Of a stretch of DNA of 64,000 nucleotides, positions 45,449-54,894 are shown in pieces; position 1 is the stretch's first letter, and each line of letters opens with the position of its first letter. Location of the stretch: positions 53,415 to 117,414 of the forward strand of contig URBK01000007.1 of assembly GCA_900546065.1 (NCBI GenBank). The letters are read 5' to 3'. The stretch comes from an uncultured Alistipes sp. (GTDB taxonomy: Bacteria; Bacteroidota; Bacteroidia; Bacteroidales; Rikenellaceae). Under the pieces are notes generated by a model. It made no database searches. It was given only the letters and a program-made list of their open reading frames with translations, and was not told the DNA's origin. A program made the position numbers and the translations under genes.

Positions 45449-46765
45449 ATGAACATCAAACTAATCACAACGATATGCTGTGCGCTGCTTATGGGCGCGC
45501 ACGAGCTGCGGGCGCAGCAGCCCATGAAGCTCTCGATGGAGCAGTGCCGCGACATGGCTCTCACCGCCAGCGAGGAGCTCAAACAGGCCGACAACCGTCT
45601 GCGGCAGGCCGAACTCGACGACAAGATCGCCGCTACGGCGCGCCTGCCCAAGATAGAAGGGTCGGCAACGGGGGCATACGTCCTTCCCGACATCGAGATG
45701 ACGGGCATGGAGCTTGCCATGCGCGGCGCCTACATGGCAGGCCTGACACTGACGCAGCCGATATATACCGGCGGCAAGATATCCGCCGGCAGGCAGATGG
45801 CGCATCTGGGCCGGCAGATCGCCGACCAGCAGCTCCGCATGACGCGCATGGACGTTCTGGTCGATGCCGACAACGCCTACTGGAGCTATATTGCCGTACG
45901 TCGCAAAGTGCGCATGCTCGAAAGCTACTCCACGCAGATGGACACCATCTACAAACAGACCTCATCAGCCGTAGCCGCAGGCATGGCCATCGAGAATGAC
46001 CTGCTGCGCATCGAGGCCAAGCGCACCGAGATAGAGTATCAGCTCCAGCGTGCGCGCAACGGCGCCGACCTCTGCCGCATGGCTCTGTGCAACGTCATCG
46101 GGACACCGCTCGACACGGCCATCGAGCCGACCGACACCACATTCAACATCGAGAGTCCTACGGCGATGAGTCTCGACATAGCGAGGCGGCCCGAGGTCGG
46201 ATTGCTCGAGAAGCAGATCGACGTCAACATGCAGCGCATACGCGACGCCCGCTCCGAGATGCTCCCGACGGTGGGCCTGTCGGCCGGATACAGCTACTAC
46301 GGCAACATCAAGCTCAAGGGCTTTGCCGACATGGGCAACGGCACCACCGTACCCTACACACAAGAGTTCCGCGACGGCATAGGCATAGCCATGCTGGCCG
46401 TCAAGATCCCAATATTCCATTGGGGCGAGAGCCGCAAGAAAATGCACAAGGCGCGTTACGAGCTCGACAACTCGCAGCTCGAACTGCAACGCAACATGCG
46501 CCTCATGTCGATCGAGGCGCAGCAGGCCGTACAAAACGTCGAGGACGGCTACCGCATGATCCATACGGCCGAGAGCGGGCTCCGACAGGCCGAGGAGAAC
46601 CTGCGCGTGATGCGCAACCGCTACGCGGCGGCCATGTCGCCGCTGACAGACCTCCTCGATGCACAGTCGCAATGGCAGCAGGCGCAGAGCAACCTAATAG
46701 AGGCCCAGACGCAATATATGATCTACCGCACGGACTATCTGCGCGCGACGGGACAGCTCGAATAG
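45449..46765 (+). CDS. TolC-family outer-membrane efflux protein
   Basis: Trimeric outer-membrane channel and third gene of the efflux operon. A signal peptide (MNIKLITTICCALLMGAHELRAQQ) is followed by two repeats of the outer-membrane efflux fold: long amphipathic helices such as SMEQCRDMALTASEELKQADNRLRQAELDD (first repeat) and LDIARRPEVGLLEKQIDVNMQRIRDARSEMLP (second repeat), with strand segments ATGAYVLPD and LSAGYSYYGN. The total of 438 residues is normal. It starts 12 bases after the pump and is followed by a hairpin. Confidence 0.94.
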   Translation: MNIKLITTICCALLMGAHELRAQQPMKLSMEQCRDMALTASEELKQADNRLRQAELDDKIAATARLPKIEGSATGAYVLPDIEMTGMELAMRGAYMAGLTLTQPIYTGGKISAGRQMAHLGRQIADQQLRMTRMDVLVDADNAYWSYIAVRRKVRMLESYSTQMDTIYKQTSSAVAAGMAIENDLLRIEAKRTEIEYQLQRARNGADLCRMALCNVIGTPLDTAIEPTDTTFNIESPTAMSLDIARRPEVGLLEKQIDVNMQRIRDARSEMLPTVGLSAGYSYYGNIKLKGFADMGNGTTVPYTQEFRDGIGIAMLAVKIPIFHWGESRKKMHKARYELDNSQLELQRNMRLMSIEAQQAVQNVEDGYRMIHTAESGLRQAEENLRVMRNRYAAAMSPLTDLLDAQSQWQQAQSNLIEAQTQYMIYRTDYLRATGQLE

Positions 46766-46801
46766 ACGCCGACAGACATACAATCCGTTCAACTCCATAC
46801 G

Positions 46802-46839
46802 ACAGCGGGGCGGCCTTCGGAAAGAGGCTGTCCCGCTGT
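46802..46839. terminator. Hairpin between the efflux operon and the converging flavoprotein genes
   Basis: Arms ACAGCGGG (46802-46809) and CCCGCTGT (46832-46839), with an extra GC-rich inner pairing; weak T-tracts on both sides. Confidence 0.65.
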
Positions 46840-46856
46840 ATTTACGGTAAAACATT

Positions 46857-47462
46857 CTACTCTATCCGCATAGACTCCATCTGCCGCTTCGAGACACCGT
46901 GACGCCGCCCGTACATGCGCCAATATATGTCCGACGCCCATAAGAACATTCGTTTGGTTATCGGCATGGTCACATGCATGCTTTGCGCACGTCCTTCGGC
47001 CACGGCACGCGCAAATGCCGCAATGCGCCGCCCGGCCAGCAGCCGGAACGGCGTATCGAGGATAGCCTCGCCGCCACCGATCATCAGCACCGACCCGAAA
47101 GGATAGCCGTTGCGGCGGCAGAAGAGTCGCACCATATCCACGGCGACCATATTCTGCTCATACTCCAGAAAACCGCAATTGATCATCACCGACACCGTCG
47201 GACGACGCTCCGAGCGCGCCGCCTCCAACGATTTGAGAAAATCCAGCAGGCTCACCGGCAGCGAGTCGGCATAGAGAGGAAAGACCAGCACGACATCCGT
47301 ATATTCATCCATTTTGGAACATAACATCGCATGGTTGCGGCGTGTGATCTCGAAATAATCCGCCGCGACGGGGCAATGCTCGCGGAATATGGCCGCATAA
47401 CGTTTAGAATTTGACTTGGGCGCCCGCGGGCTGCCGTTCAACAACACTATTTTTCGTTCCAT
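46857..47462 (-). CDS. Flavodoxin-like NAD(P)H oxidoreductase
   Basis: A 201-residue flavodoxin-fold protein. The N-terminal strand-loop LLNGSPRAPKSNSKRY is the FMN/FAD phosphate-binding motif of NADPH-dependent FMN reductases and modulator-of-drug-activity proteins; VVLVFPLYADSLPVSLLDFLKSLEA is the second conserved block. The C-terminal part (about 130-201) is basic and atypical. It overlaps the upstream flavoprotein gene by 16 bases, so the two are co-translated and may act together. Reaction and partner are unknown. Confidence 0.8.
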   Translation of the reverse strand: MERKIVLLNGSPRAPKSNSKRYAAIFREHCPVAADYFEITRRNHAMLCSKMDEYTDVVLVFPLYADSLPVSLLDFLKSLEAARSERRPTVSVMINCGFLEYEQNMVAVDMVRLFCRRNGYPFGSVLMIGGGEAILDTPFRLLAGRRIAAFARAVAEGRAQSMHVTMPITKRMFLWASDIYWRMYGRRHGVSKRQMESMRIE

Positions 47463-47959
47463 CGCTCCGTAATCTCCTTTACCGCCGTCTCGACATCAGC
47501 CTCATCGACGAACCTTATATCATAACTCTCAAAACTCATATTGCGGGCATTGCGCGCGACAAGACGCCGGAACAGATCCCGCTCCGCCTCGTCCTCGGCC
47601 CCGTATGCCACGATCACGGCACGCTTGGGCTCGACGGCACGCTGTACGTGGTGCGTCTCACCGCCGTGTATTCTGATAAATGCCTGCTGCACGGGAATCG
47701 CCCGCTCCAACATGCGTTTCATAACGCTGTCGTAGCCGCCATAGCGTATGCGGCTCACATAAACCACCTCGTCGCTCGCAGCTATCAGGGGATATACCCG
47801 CACGGCATCGTCTCGTATGACGCACTTTCCGGGGGTGCGGGTCCAGCAGCCGAAGCACCCCACGCAGGGGGCGATCTTCAGCGCCGACAGGTCTACATAT
47901 TCGAAATCGCGCCCGACAGGGACACTCGTCAGGGCGCGGTCGCTAAGTACGAGTCTCAT
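47447..47959 (-). CDS. Small flavodoxin-family protein with CxxCxxC-like motif
   Basis: A 170-residue protein of the NADPH-dependent FMN reductase / iron-sulfur flavoprotein group. The segment LSALKIAPCVGCFGCWTRTPGKCVIRDD contains the Cys pattern seen in iron-sulfur flavoproteins, and the following block with VYVSRIRYGGYDSVMKRMLER matches the flavodoxin fold. The N-terminus is short and lacks the NGSPR phosphate loop that its neighbour has, which may indicate complementary halves (inference). It precedes and overlaps the second flavoprotein gene by 16 bases. Confidence 0.75.
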   Translation of the reverse strand: MRLVLSDRALTSVPVGRDFEYVDLSALKIAPCVGCFGCWTRTPGKCVIRDDAVRVYPLIAASDEVVYVSRIRYGGYDSVMKRMLERAIPVQQAFIRIHGGETHHVQRAVEPKRAVIVAYGAEDEAERDLFRRLVARNARNMSFESYDIRFVDEADVETAVKEITERWNEK

Positions 47960-48038
47960 AATCTCATGTGTTTATTCACGTGGGACAAATGTCATACCAC
48001 AAGATAACACATCGCAACACCCGTTTAGTACATACGCC

Positions 48039-48080
48039 GCGGGGCGGCCTGCCGACCTCAGAGGTCGCAAGCCGCCCCGC
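48039..48080 (-). terminator. GC-rich hairpin after gltB
   Basis: A perfect 10-bp outer stem (48039-48048 with 48071-48080) encloses an inner hairpin (48053-48058 with 48062-48067). It lies 37 bases past the gltB stop codon; the T-tract is poor. Confidence 0.65.
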
Positions 48081-48117
48081 ATGCCGCCGGAAGAGGGCAC
48101 CGCTACCATACCGAACT

Positions 48118-51100
48118 CTAAAAGTCGTTCATGGCCATGATACGCTTGTACTCGGTGGGGATGACCTTGATGAACTGCTTCGAGTAGACATCCCATGCGT
48201 CGATCATCTCCTTTGCCAGCTGGCTGCCCGTGTAGTACATGTGGGCGCTGATGAGCGTATGCAGCTCCTTCAGGTCGGCCTCCGTCTCCACAAGCGACAA
48301 CTCCACAAGCTCCATGTTGCAGTAATAGTCGAAGTCGCCATCCTTGTTCCAGACGTATGCCACGCCGCCGCTCATGCCTGCGGCGAAGTTACGTCCCGTC
48401 GTACCGAGCACGACGACACGCCCTCCGGTCATATACTCGCAGCAGTGGTCACCCACGCCCTCGACTACAGCCACGGCACCACTGTTACGCACACAGAAAC
48501 GCTCGCCCACAACACCGTTGACGTAGAGTTCGCCCTCCGTTGCGCCATACATCAGCGTATTGCCGGCAATGATATTGGCTTCGTGGCGGAAGGTCGAGCC
48601 GTCGGGCGGTGTCACGATGATACGGCCGCCGGAGAGCGACTTGCCCAGATAGTCGTTGGCATCGCCCTTCAAACGGAACGTCACGCCGTGGCAGAGGAAC
48701 GCGCCGAAACTCTGACCTGCCGACCCCTTGAATGTGATCTGCACTGTATCTTCTGGAAGGCCCTCGCCACCGTAGCGGCGGGTAATGTATCCCGACAGCA
48801 TGGCCCCGACCGAACGGTCCGTGTTGTGTATCGGGAAACTCAGCTGCGCCGGCATCTTCGAATCGATGGCGGGCGAGAGCAGCGATATGAGCATGCGGTC
48901 CAGAACCGAATCTATCTTGTGATCCTGCACCTCGCAGCAGCGAACGGCATTGACGGCCGACTCGGCGGGACGGTACAATATCTTCGAGAGGTCAACCTTC
49001 GAGAGACGATCCGTGGCGGGATAGCTGCGCGGCGTGAGCAGATCCGTACGGCCGATGATATCGTCCAGACACGTGAATCCCATCTCGGCCAGATGCTCGC
49101 GCACATCCTCGGCCAAGAAACGGAAGAAGTTGACCAGATGCAGGTGGCTGCCCTCGAACCGCTTCACCAGCTCGGGGTTCTGCGTCGCAACACCCATCGG
49201 GCAGGTATTCAGATGGCACTTACGGATCATCTTGCATCCCAGCACGATCAATGCGCTGGTGGCAAATCCGTACTCCTCGGCTCCGAGCAGCGCGCTGATG
49301 ATAATGTCGCGGCCCGTCTTGAGCTGACCGTCGACCTGCAGCGACACCTTGCCGCGCAGATTGTTCAGCACGAGCGTCTGCTGCACCTCCGCCAGACCTA
49401 TCTCGGGCGGCAGGCCGGCATGCTTGATCGAACTCATGGGGCTGGCGCCCGTACCGCCGTCACATCCGCTGATGAGGATCATGTCGGCCTTAGCCTTGGC
49501 GACGCCCGCGGCGATGGTGCCGATACCACCTTCTGATACCAACTTGACGCTGATGCGGGCATCGGGATTGACATTCTTCAAGTCGAAGATCAACTGCGAC
49601 AGATCCTCGATCGAGTAGATATCGTGGTGAGGCGGGGGCGAGATGAGCGATATGCCGGGCAGCGAGTGGCGCGTACGCGCTATCACCTCGTTGACCTTGA
49701 ATCCGGGCAGCTGGCCGCCCTCTCCGGGCTTGGCGCCCTGCCCCACCTTGATCTGGATCTCGTCGGCATTGACCAGATACTCGGCATTGACACCGAAACG
49801 CGCCGAGGCAACCTGCTTGATGGCGCTGCGCGACGACGTGCCGTCGGCATTGGGCTTGTAACGTGCCGGATCCTCGCCGCCCTCACCCGTATTGCTCTTG
49901 CCGCCGATCATATTCATGGCCTTGGCCAGAGCCTCATGCGCCAGAGCGTTGATCGATCCGAACGACATGGCCCCCGTAGCGAAACGGTGCATGATCGACT
50001 CTACGGGCTCGACCTTCGATATGTCGATCGGATTGCGCTTGATCTCCAGCATGTCGCGGATGAAGATCGGGCGCTCCTTCTCGTCAACAAGGCGCGTGTA
50101 CTCCTTGAACTTGGCGTAGTCGCCCGTGCGTGTCGCCGCCTGAAGCGCCGCCACGACCTGCGGGTTCCACGCATGCGTGATACCGCCCTTGCGGTATGCA
50201 TACTCGCCCGAGGGCTGCAACAGCGTCTCGGAATCGGCATCTGCAGCAAAGGCCGCACTGTGGTTCTTCAGCAGGTCGGAGGTGATATCCTCCAGATCGG
50301 AGCCTCCGATCGACGAGGTGATGCCGCTGAAATATTTGTCGAGGAACGCCTTCGACAGGCCCACAGCCTCGAATATCTTGGCGCCGCGGTAGCTGCGGAT
50401 GGTCGAGATACCCATCTTCGAGATGATCTTGAGCATACCCTTGTTCACAGCCTTCACGTAACGTTTCTCGGCCGTATCGTAATCGAGCTGCAGCTCCTTG
50501 CGCTTGACCAGATCGTCCAGCACGGCAAAGGCCATATAGGGATTGACAGCGCTGGCTCCGAATCCGATCAGAAGGGCGATGTGCATCACCTCGCGCGCCT
50601 CGGCCGTCTCGACGATAAGTGCTATCTGCGCACGCTTGCGCACGTTTATCAGATAGTGGTGTACGGCCGACAGGGCCAGCAGCGACGGAATGGGGGCATG
50701 CTCGGCATCGACGCCGCGGTCACTCAGCACGACATAGTTGATACCGTCGTCGACCGCCTTCTCGGCCATGCGGCACAACTCCTCGACAGCCGTCTTGACG
50801 CCCTCGGCGCCGCGCGACGGATCGAACAGCATGGGCAGCGACTGAGTGTTGAAACCCTTGTAGCGCAGGTTGCACAATATGTCGAGTTCCGTATTCGATA
50901 TGACGGGGCTCGGCAGCTTCACCACCTTGCAGTGCTTCTCCGAGGGGTGGAGTATATTGCCGCCCACGGCACCGATGTAGCTCGATATCGACATCACGAG
51001 CTCCTCGCGCAAGGGATCCACGGGCGGGTTCGTCACCTGTGCGAACTGTTGCCGGAAGTAGTTGAACAGCAGCTGCGGACGCGACGAGAGTACCGCCAGC

Positions 51101-52623
51101 GGCGTATCGTCACCCATCGAACCGATAGGCTCGGCCGCATCGCGGCTCATCGGAAGGATTATGCGGTCGACATCCTCACGGCTGTATCCGAAGGCGCGCA
51201 TCTGACGCTCCAGATCGGGCAGCGAGTGCACCACATGGCGGCCCGACGATATCTGACTCAGGATGACACGGTTCTTGCGCAGCCACTCCATATATGGATG
51301 CTCGCGTGCCAGCGCCTCCTTGATCTCGGGATCATACTGTATGGTTCCCGTCTGGGTATCTATCATAAGTATCTTGCCCGGACGCAGACGCCCCTTCTCG
51401 CGCACCTGCGACGCCTCGATATCGAGTACGCCCATCTCCGAAGCCACGACCATCATGTTGTCCTTGGTGATGAAATATCGAGCCGGACGCAGGCCGTTTC
51501 GGTCGAGCATACCGCCCGCATAACGTCCGTCCGAGAAGAGCAGCGTCGCCGGGCCGTCCCACGGCTCCATGAAGATACTGTGATACTCGTAGAAGGCCTT
51601 CAACTCACCCGAGATTGGGTTCTTGTCGTTATAGCTCTCTGGCACCAGCATCGAGAGCGCATGCGGCAGGCTCATGCCGCTCACCACGAAGAACTCCAGA
51701 ACGTTGTCCAACGTAGCGCTGTCGCTCATGTCGGGCTGCACGATGGGATAGACATCCTGCATGTTGCCGAAGCCCTCAACGTTGAACAGCGCCTCGCGCG
51801 TGATCATCCAGCTGCGGTTGCCCTTGATGGTGTTGATCTCGCCGTTGTGCCCGAGCAGACGGAACGGCTGCGCCAGATGCCACTTGGGGAAGGTGTTGGT
51901 CGAGAATCGCGAGTGTACCAGTGCCAATCCGCTCGTAAAATAGGGATTTATCAGATCGGTGAAGTAGTACCGCAGCTGCATGCTCGACAGCATGCCCTTG
52001 TAGATAAGCGTACGCGTCGACAGACTCACTACATATACCTGCTCCTTGTCGTGCAGTTCGTGCGAGGCCATCACCGCATGCTCGATCTTGCGGCGCGCAA
52101 CGTAGATACGCTTCTCGAACGACTCCAGATCCGATGCCGCGGCACCTCCCGTATCGCATACGAATATCTGCTTTATGGCCGGCTCCGTCGCCCGCGCCGC
52201 ATCTCCCAGAATATCACTGTTGACGGGGACGTTGCGCACGTGTGTCAGCGACAGGCCCTCGGATTCGATCTGGTCACGTATAATACTGAGCGTCAGCTCC
52301 TGCTGCTGCCTGTCTTTCGACATGAACACCATACCCGTGGCATAACGTCCCTTCTCGGGGACGGGAATACCCTGCAGGAGAATAAACTCGTGCGGTATCT
52401 GCACCATGATACCGGCACCGTCACCCGTCTTGTTGTCGGCACCCTCGGCCCCGCGGTGCGCCATGTGCTCGAGAACCTGAAGGGCATTTTCAACCACCTC
52501 GTGCGATTTGCGCCCGTCGATATGCGCCACAAGTCCGACACCGCACCCGTCCTTCTCGTTGTGCGGATCATAAAGGCCCTGCGCCTGCGGAGCCCTATGG
52601 TTCGTTCCGATATTCTTTGCCAT
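48118..52623 (-). CDS. gltB: Glutamate synthase large subunit
   Basis: Makes two glutamates from glutamine and 2-oxoglutarate; central to ammonia assimilation. The 1501-residue chain begins with a 26-residue propeptide before the amidotransferase nucleophile Cys27 (DGCGVGLVAHIDG), an Ntn-hydrolase site. The central and FMN-binding synthase domains follow, with QVASARFGVNAEYLVNADE, KVGQGAKPGEGGQLPG and the substrate/FMN segment ISGCDGGTGASPMSSIKHAG. The 3Fe-4S cluster cysteines are in LGCKMIRKCHLNTCPMG, and a C-terminal beta-helix domain closes the protein (AGNTLMYGATEGELYVNG). The small subunit gene gltD is not adjacent on either side, which is unusual. Confidence 0.97.
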   Translation of the reverse strand: MAKNIGTNHRAPQAQGLYDPHNEKDGCGVGLVAHIDGRKSHEVVENALQVLEHMAHRGAEGADNKTGDGAGIMVQIPHEFILLQGIPVPEKGRYATGMVFMSKDRQQQELTLSIIRDQIESEGLSLTHVRNVPVNSDILGDAARATEPAIKQIFVCDTGGAAASDLESFEKRIYVARRKIEHAVMASHELHDKEQVYVVSLSTRTLIYKGMLSSMQLRYYFTDLINPYFTSGLALVHSRFSTNTFPKWHLAQPFRLLGHNGEINTIKGNRSWMITREALFNVEGFGNMQDVYPIVQPDMSDSATLDNVLEFFVVSGMSLPHALSMLVPESYNDKNPISGELKAFYEYHSIFMEPWDGPATLLFSDGRYAGGMLDRNGLRPARYFITKDNMMVVASEMGVLDIEASQVREKGRLRPGKILMIDTQTGTIQYDPEIKEALAREHPYMEWLRKNRVILSQISSGRHVVHSLPDLERQMRAFGYSREDVDRIILPMSRDAAEPIGSMGDDTPLAVLSSRPQLLFNYFRQQFAQVTNPPVDPLREELVMSISSYIGAVGGNILHPSEKHCKVVKLPSPVISNTELDILCNLRYKGFNTQSLPMLFDPSRGAEGVKTAVEELCRMAEKAVDDGINYVVLSDRGVDAEHAPIPSLLALSAVHHYLINVRKRAQIALIVETAEAREVMHIALLIGFGASAVNPYMAFAVLDDLVKRKELQLDYDTAEKRYVKAVNKGMLKIISKMGISTIRSYRGAKIFEAVGLSKAFLDKYFSGITSSIGGSDLEDITSDLLKNHSAAFAADADSETLLQPSGEYAYRKGGITHAWNPQVVAALQAATRTGDYAKFKEYTRLVDEKERPIFIRDMLEIKRNPIDISKVEPVESIMHRFATGAMSFGSINALAHEALAKAMNMIGGKSNTGEGGEDPARYKPNADGTSSRSAIKQVASARFGVNAEYLVNADEIQIKVGQGAKPGEGGQLPGFKVNEVIARTRHSLPGISLISPPPHHDIYSIEDLSQLIFDLKNVNPDARISVKLVSEGGIGTIAAGVAKAKADMILISGCDGGTGASPMSSIKHAGLPPEIGLAEVQQTLVLNNLRGKVSLQVDGQLKTGRDIIISALLGAEEYGFATSALIVLGCKMIRKCHLNTCPMGVATQNPELVKRFEGSHLHLVNFFRFLAEDVREHLAEMGFTCLDDIIGRTDLLTPRSYPATDRLSKVDLSKILYRPAESAVNAVRCCEVQDHKIDSVLDRMLISLLSPAIDSKMPAQLSFPIHNTDRSVGAMLSGYITRRYGGEGLPEDTVQITFKGSAGQSFGAFLCHGVTFRLKGDANDYLGKSLSGGRIIVTPPDGSTFRHEANIIAGNTLMYGATEGELYVNGVVGERFCVRNSGAVAVVEGVGDHCCEYMTGGRVVVLGTTGRNFAAGMSGGVAYVWNKDGDFDYYCNMELVELSLVETEADLKELHTLISAHMYYTGSQLAKEMIDAWDVYSKQFIKVIPTEYKRIMAMNDF

Positions 52624-53171
52624 GGTTACTCTGTTTTATGAAGGTTTGATTCTATACGATGCTTGCGATCCTCCGTGACGGCCTCCCCTCATTTAGCCGC
52701 CGTCTGCATACGTCATTCGGGGCCTGCCGGACAACAACGCCACATCTGTCGCCGCCACAATGCCGGCATACATCCCGCCGCTATGCAACAGATGCCGCCG
52801 ACGGCTCCGATTCCGCACCGGAGGTTACGGATGCAAAGTTAATAAAAATTATCAAAAAGCGTATATCCAACCATCCTTACGCAACGGCGAATACGCTCAC
52901 CCAAGCCGCAAAATAAATCATATATCGTTGATTGAAAATATAATAAGCGCGCAAAAATATTTTTATATTTTTTTATGATATTTAATCTGCACCTGTCTAA
53001 ATAACATTTTTATGCAACAATATGCATTCTGCATCATTTCCTGCATCAATACCAATGACACATCGTAACCACACAACACCCGTCCCATTAGCACGATACG
53101 GAATGTACACCATGTCCGACAATTTTCACATGATATGCACCCGACAAAATACCTCCGCACGAACACAGGAA
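52624..53171. other. AT-rich spacer upstream of gltB with a -7 box
   Basis: On the minus strand TAACTTTG (52834-52841) matches TAnnTTTG and probably starts the gltB transcript, with a leader of about 200 bases. Bases 52910-53010 are strongly AT-rich. No coding frame with protein character and no known riboswitch was recognised. Confidence 0.5.
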
Positions 53172-53217
53172 GGCCTCGCCGCCGCAACTTCCCAAAGGTT
53201 GTCACGACGGCGAGGCC
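53172..53217 (-). terminator. Hairpin after glpR, end of glycerol operon
   Basis: A perfect 10-bp stem (53172-53181 with 53208-53217) with inner CAAC/GTTG pairing lies 21 bases beyond the glpR stop codon. The T-tract is weak. Confidence 0.7.
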
Positions 53218-53238
53218 CCAAACGTCAGTAACGACGGT

Positions 53239-54012
53239 CTACTCATCGCCGAGGGGTACCACCGTAACCTTGACGCCCTGCTCCTGCATCGCCTCGATCA
53301 TCTTGCGCGGTGTGCCCGAGTCGGTTATGACCATGTCGACCTCCCCCACATCGCATATCTTGCTGAAGCCGCGCCGTCCGAACTTCGACGAATCGGCCAG
53401 AACAATGGTCTTGGTCGCAGCGTCGATCATGGCACGGTTGAGTATCGCCTCCTGAAGGTGCGTCGTCGAGAGACCGTAGACGGGGTCTATGCCGTCAACG
53501 CCGAGAAAGAGCTTGCTGCACGCAAAGTTCTCCAACATGCGCACGGCATATTCGCTCACCACCGACGCCGACGAATGGCGTATGATACCGCCCAGCTGTA
53601 TGATCTCGATATCGGGTTTGTCCAACAGCTCCATCGCCACGTTCATCGCCGACGTTATCACCGTCATGCGCATGTTGCCTATGCAGCTGGCAAAGGCCTG
53701 TACGGTCGTTCCCGAGGCTATCATCAGCGCATCCTGCGGCGCGAGCAGCTCCACGGCCTTCAGGCCGATGCGGTGCTTGGCTTCGGGGTGAAGCTTCTCC
53801 TTCTCCGAGACCTTGCGCGTAGCGATATACGGGTCGGCCATGATGGCGCCGCCGTGTGTACGGTACAAAAGGTTCTTCTCCTCCAGAAGGTCGAGGTCCT
53901 TGCGTATGGTCACGGCCGACACCTTCAGCCGCACACTCAGATCGGCTACATCGACACGCCCCGCCTCGCGCAGCATGTCAAGGATAGCCTTATGTCTTTC
54001 GGATAGTGTCAT
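53239..54012 (-). CDS. glpR: DeoR/GlpR-family repressor of the glycerol operon
   Basis: Sugar-phosphate-responsive regulator, here expected to sense glycerol 3-phosphate. The N-terminal DeoR helix-turn-helix (MTLSERHKAILDMLREAGRVDVADLSVRLKVSAVTIRKDL, ending YRTHGGA) is followed by the isomerase-like sensor domain (IGLKAVELLAPQDALMIASGTTVQAF, GVDGIDPVYGLSTTH, VLADSSKFGRRGFSKI). The start at 54012 fits the family; an in-frame ATG at 54036 would add eight residues. 257 residues. It is the last gene of the glp operon, 58 bases after glpF, so it would be autoregulated through the operator-like repeat at 60693-60720 (inference). Confidence 0.9.
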   Translation of the reverse strand: MTLSERHKAILDMLREAGRVDVADLSVRLKVSAVTIRKDLDLLEEKNLLYRTHGGAIMADPYIATRKVSEKEKLHPEAKHRIGLKAVELLAPQDALMIASGTTVQAFASCIGNMRMTVITSAMNVAMELLDKPDIEIIQLGGIIRHSSASVVSEYAVRMLENFACSKLFLGVDGIDPVYGLSTTHLQEAILNRAMIDAATKTIVLADSSKFGRRGFSKICDVGEVDMVITDSGTPRKMIEAMQEQGVKVTVVPLGDE

Positions 54013-54070
54013 GATCGTATCGTCATGTTTAAGCAAACATCATAATTTGGATTCTTGGTCACAGGCCTCG

Positions 54071-54802
54071 TCAGAATATCAGGCAGTATAGCCCTGCCGC
54101 AAGCAGACCGCCCGCGACGGGCCCCACAACAGGCACCCACGCGTAGGCCCAATCGCTCGGGCCTTTGCCCTTGATCGGCAGCAACGCATGCGCCACACGC
54201 GGCGAGAGGTCTCGCGCCGGATTGATCGCATATCCCGTGGTGCCGCCGAGCGACATGCCCAGCGCAACGATCAGCATGGCCACGGGGAATGCCCCCAGAG
54301 CGCCCATACCCATCTCGGGAGTGTTGCCCTCGGTTGCAAGCGCCAGAATTACGAATACGAGCACGAATGTGCCCAACAATTCGCTGAAGAGATTGCGGCC
54401 GTAGTTGCGTATGGCCGGAGCCGTACAGAATGTGCCCAACTTGGCAGCGGCATCGTCCGTAGCATCATAGTGATCCTTGTAGAAGGCATAGACAAGCACC
54501 GCGCCCACAAATCCGCCCAGCATCTGCGCCACAATATATGGCACCACGAGGTTCCAGCCGAAGGTTCCGGCGGCGGCCAGTCCCAACGTCACGGCGGGGT
54601 TGAGATGTGCGCCCGAATAGGGGCCGGCAATGAATACTCCGAGCATGACGGCCAGACCCCATGCGATGGTTATGACCACCCAGCCGCCATTCTCACCCTT
54701 CGACTTACGCAAGACGTTCGAGGCAACGACGCCGTCTCCGAAGAGCACCAGTACGGCCGTGCCGATAAATTCGAACAGGCATTTAACAAAGATTTCGTTC
54801 AT
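54071..54802 (-). CDS. glpF: Glycerol facilitator (aquaglyceroporin)
   Basis: Channel for glycerol diffusion across the inner membrane. A 243-residue MIP-family protein with six membrane helices and both half-helix motifs, SGAHLNPAV (Asn68-Pro-Ala) and YAINPARDLSPR (Asn194-Pro-Ala). The Asp after the second motif (D198) and the Arg marking the selectivity filter are the signs that separate glycerol facilitators from water-only channels. It lies between glpK (92 bases upstream) and glpR. Confidence 0.95.
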   Translation of the reverse strand: MNEIFVKCLFEFIGTAVLVLFGDGVVASNVLRKSKGENGGWVVITIAWGLAVMLGVFIAGPYSGAHLNPAVTLGLAAAGTFGWNLVVPYIVAQMLGGFVGAVLVYAFYKDHYDATDDAAAKLGTFCTAPAIRNYGRNLFSELLGTFVLVFVILALATEGNTPEMGMGALGAFPVAMLIVALGMSLGGTTGYAINPARDLSPRVAHALLPIKGKGPSDWAYAWVPVVGPVAGGLLAAGLYCLIF

Positions 54803-54894
54803 ATAGGTTCAGGTTTCAGGTTCGCTTGAAATGCCGGTATGAGCCGGGCCGCAGTACGACCCGGCCCAACGTCCGGCCGAGATGTCATCCCGCT

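Noticed and set aside
47968-49536. A 522-codon plus-strand frame at the 3' end of gltB
   Set aside because: Antisense to the C-terminal beta-helix domain of gltB.
49624-52641. A 1005-codon open frame on the plus strand across gltB
   Set aside because: It is exactly antisense to a well-supported gene; GC-rich third positions of gltB suppress stop codons on the opposite strand. The product is rich in His, Arg and Leu, with no domain.
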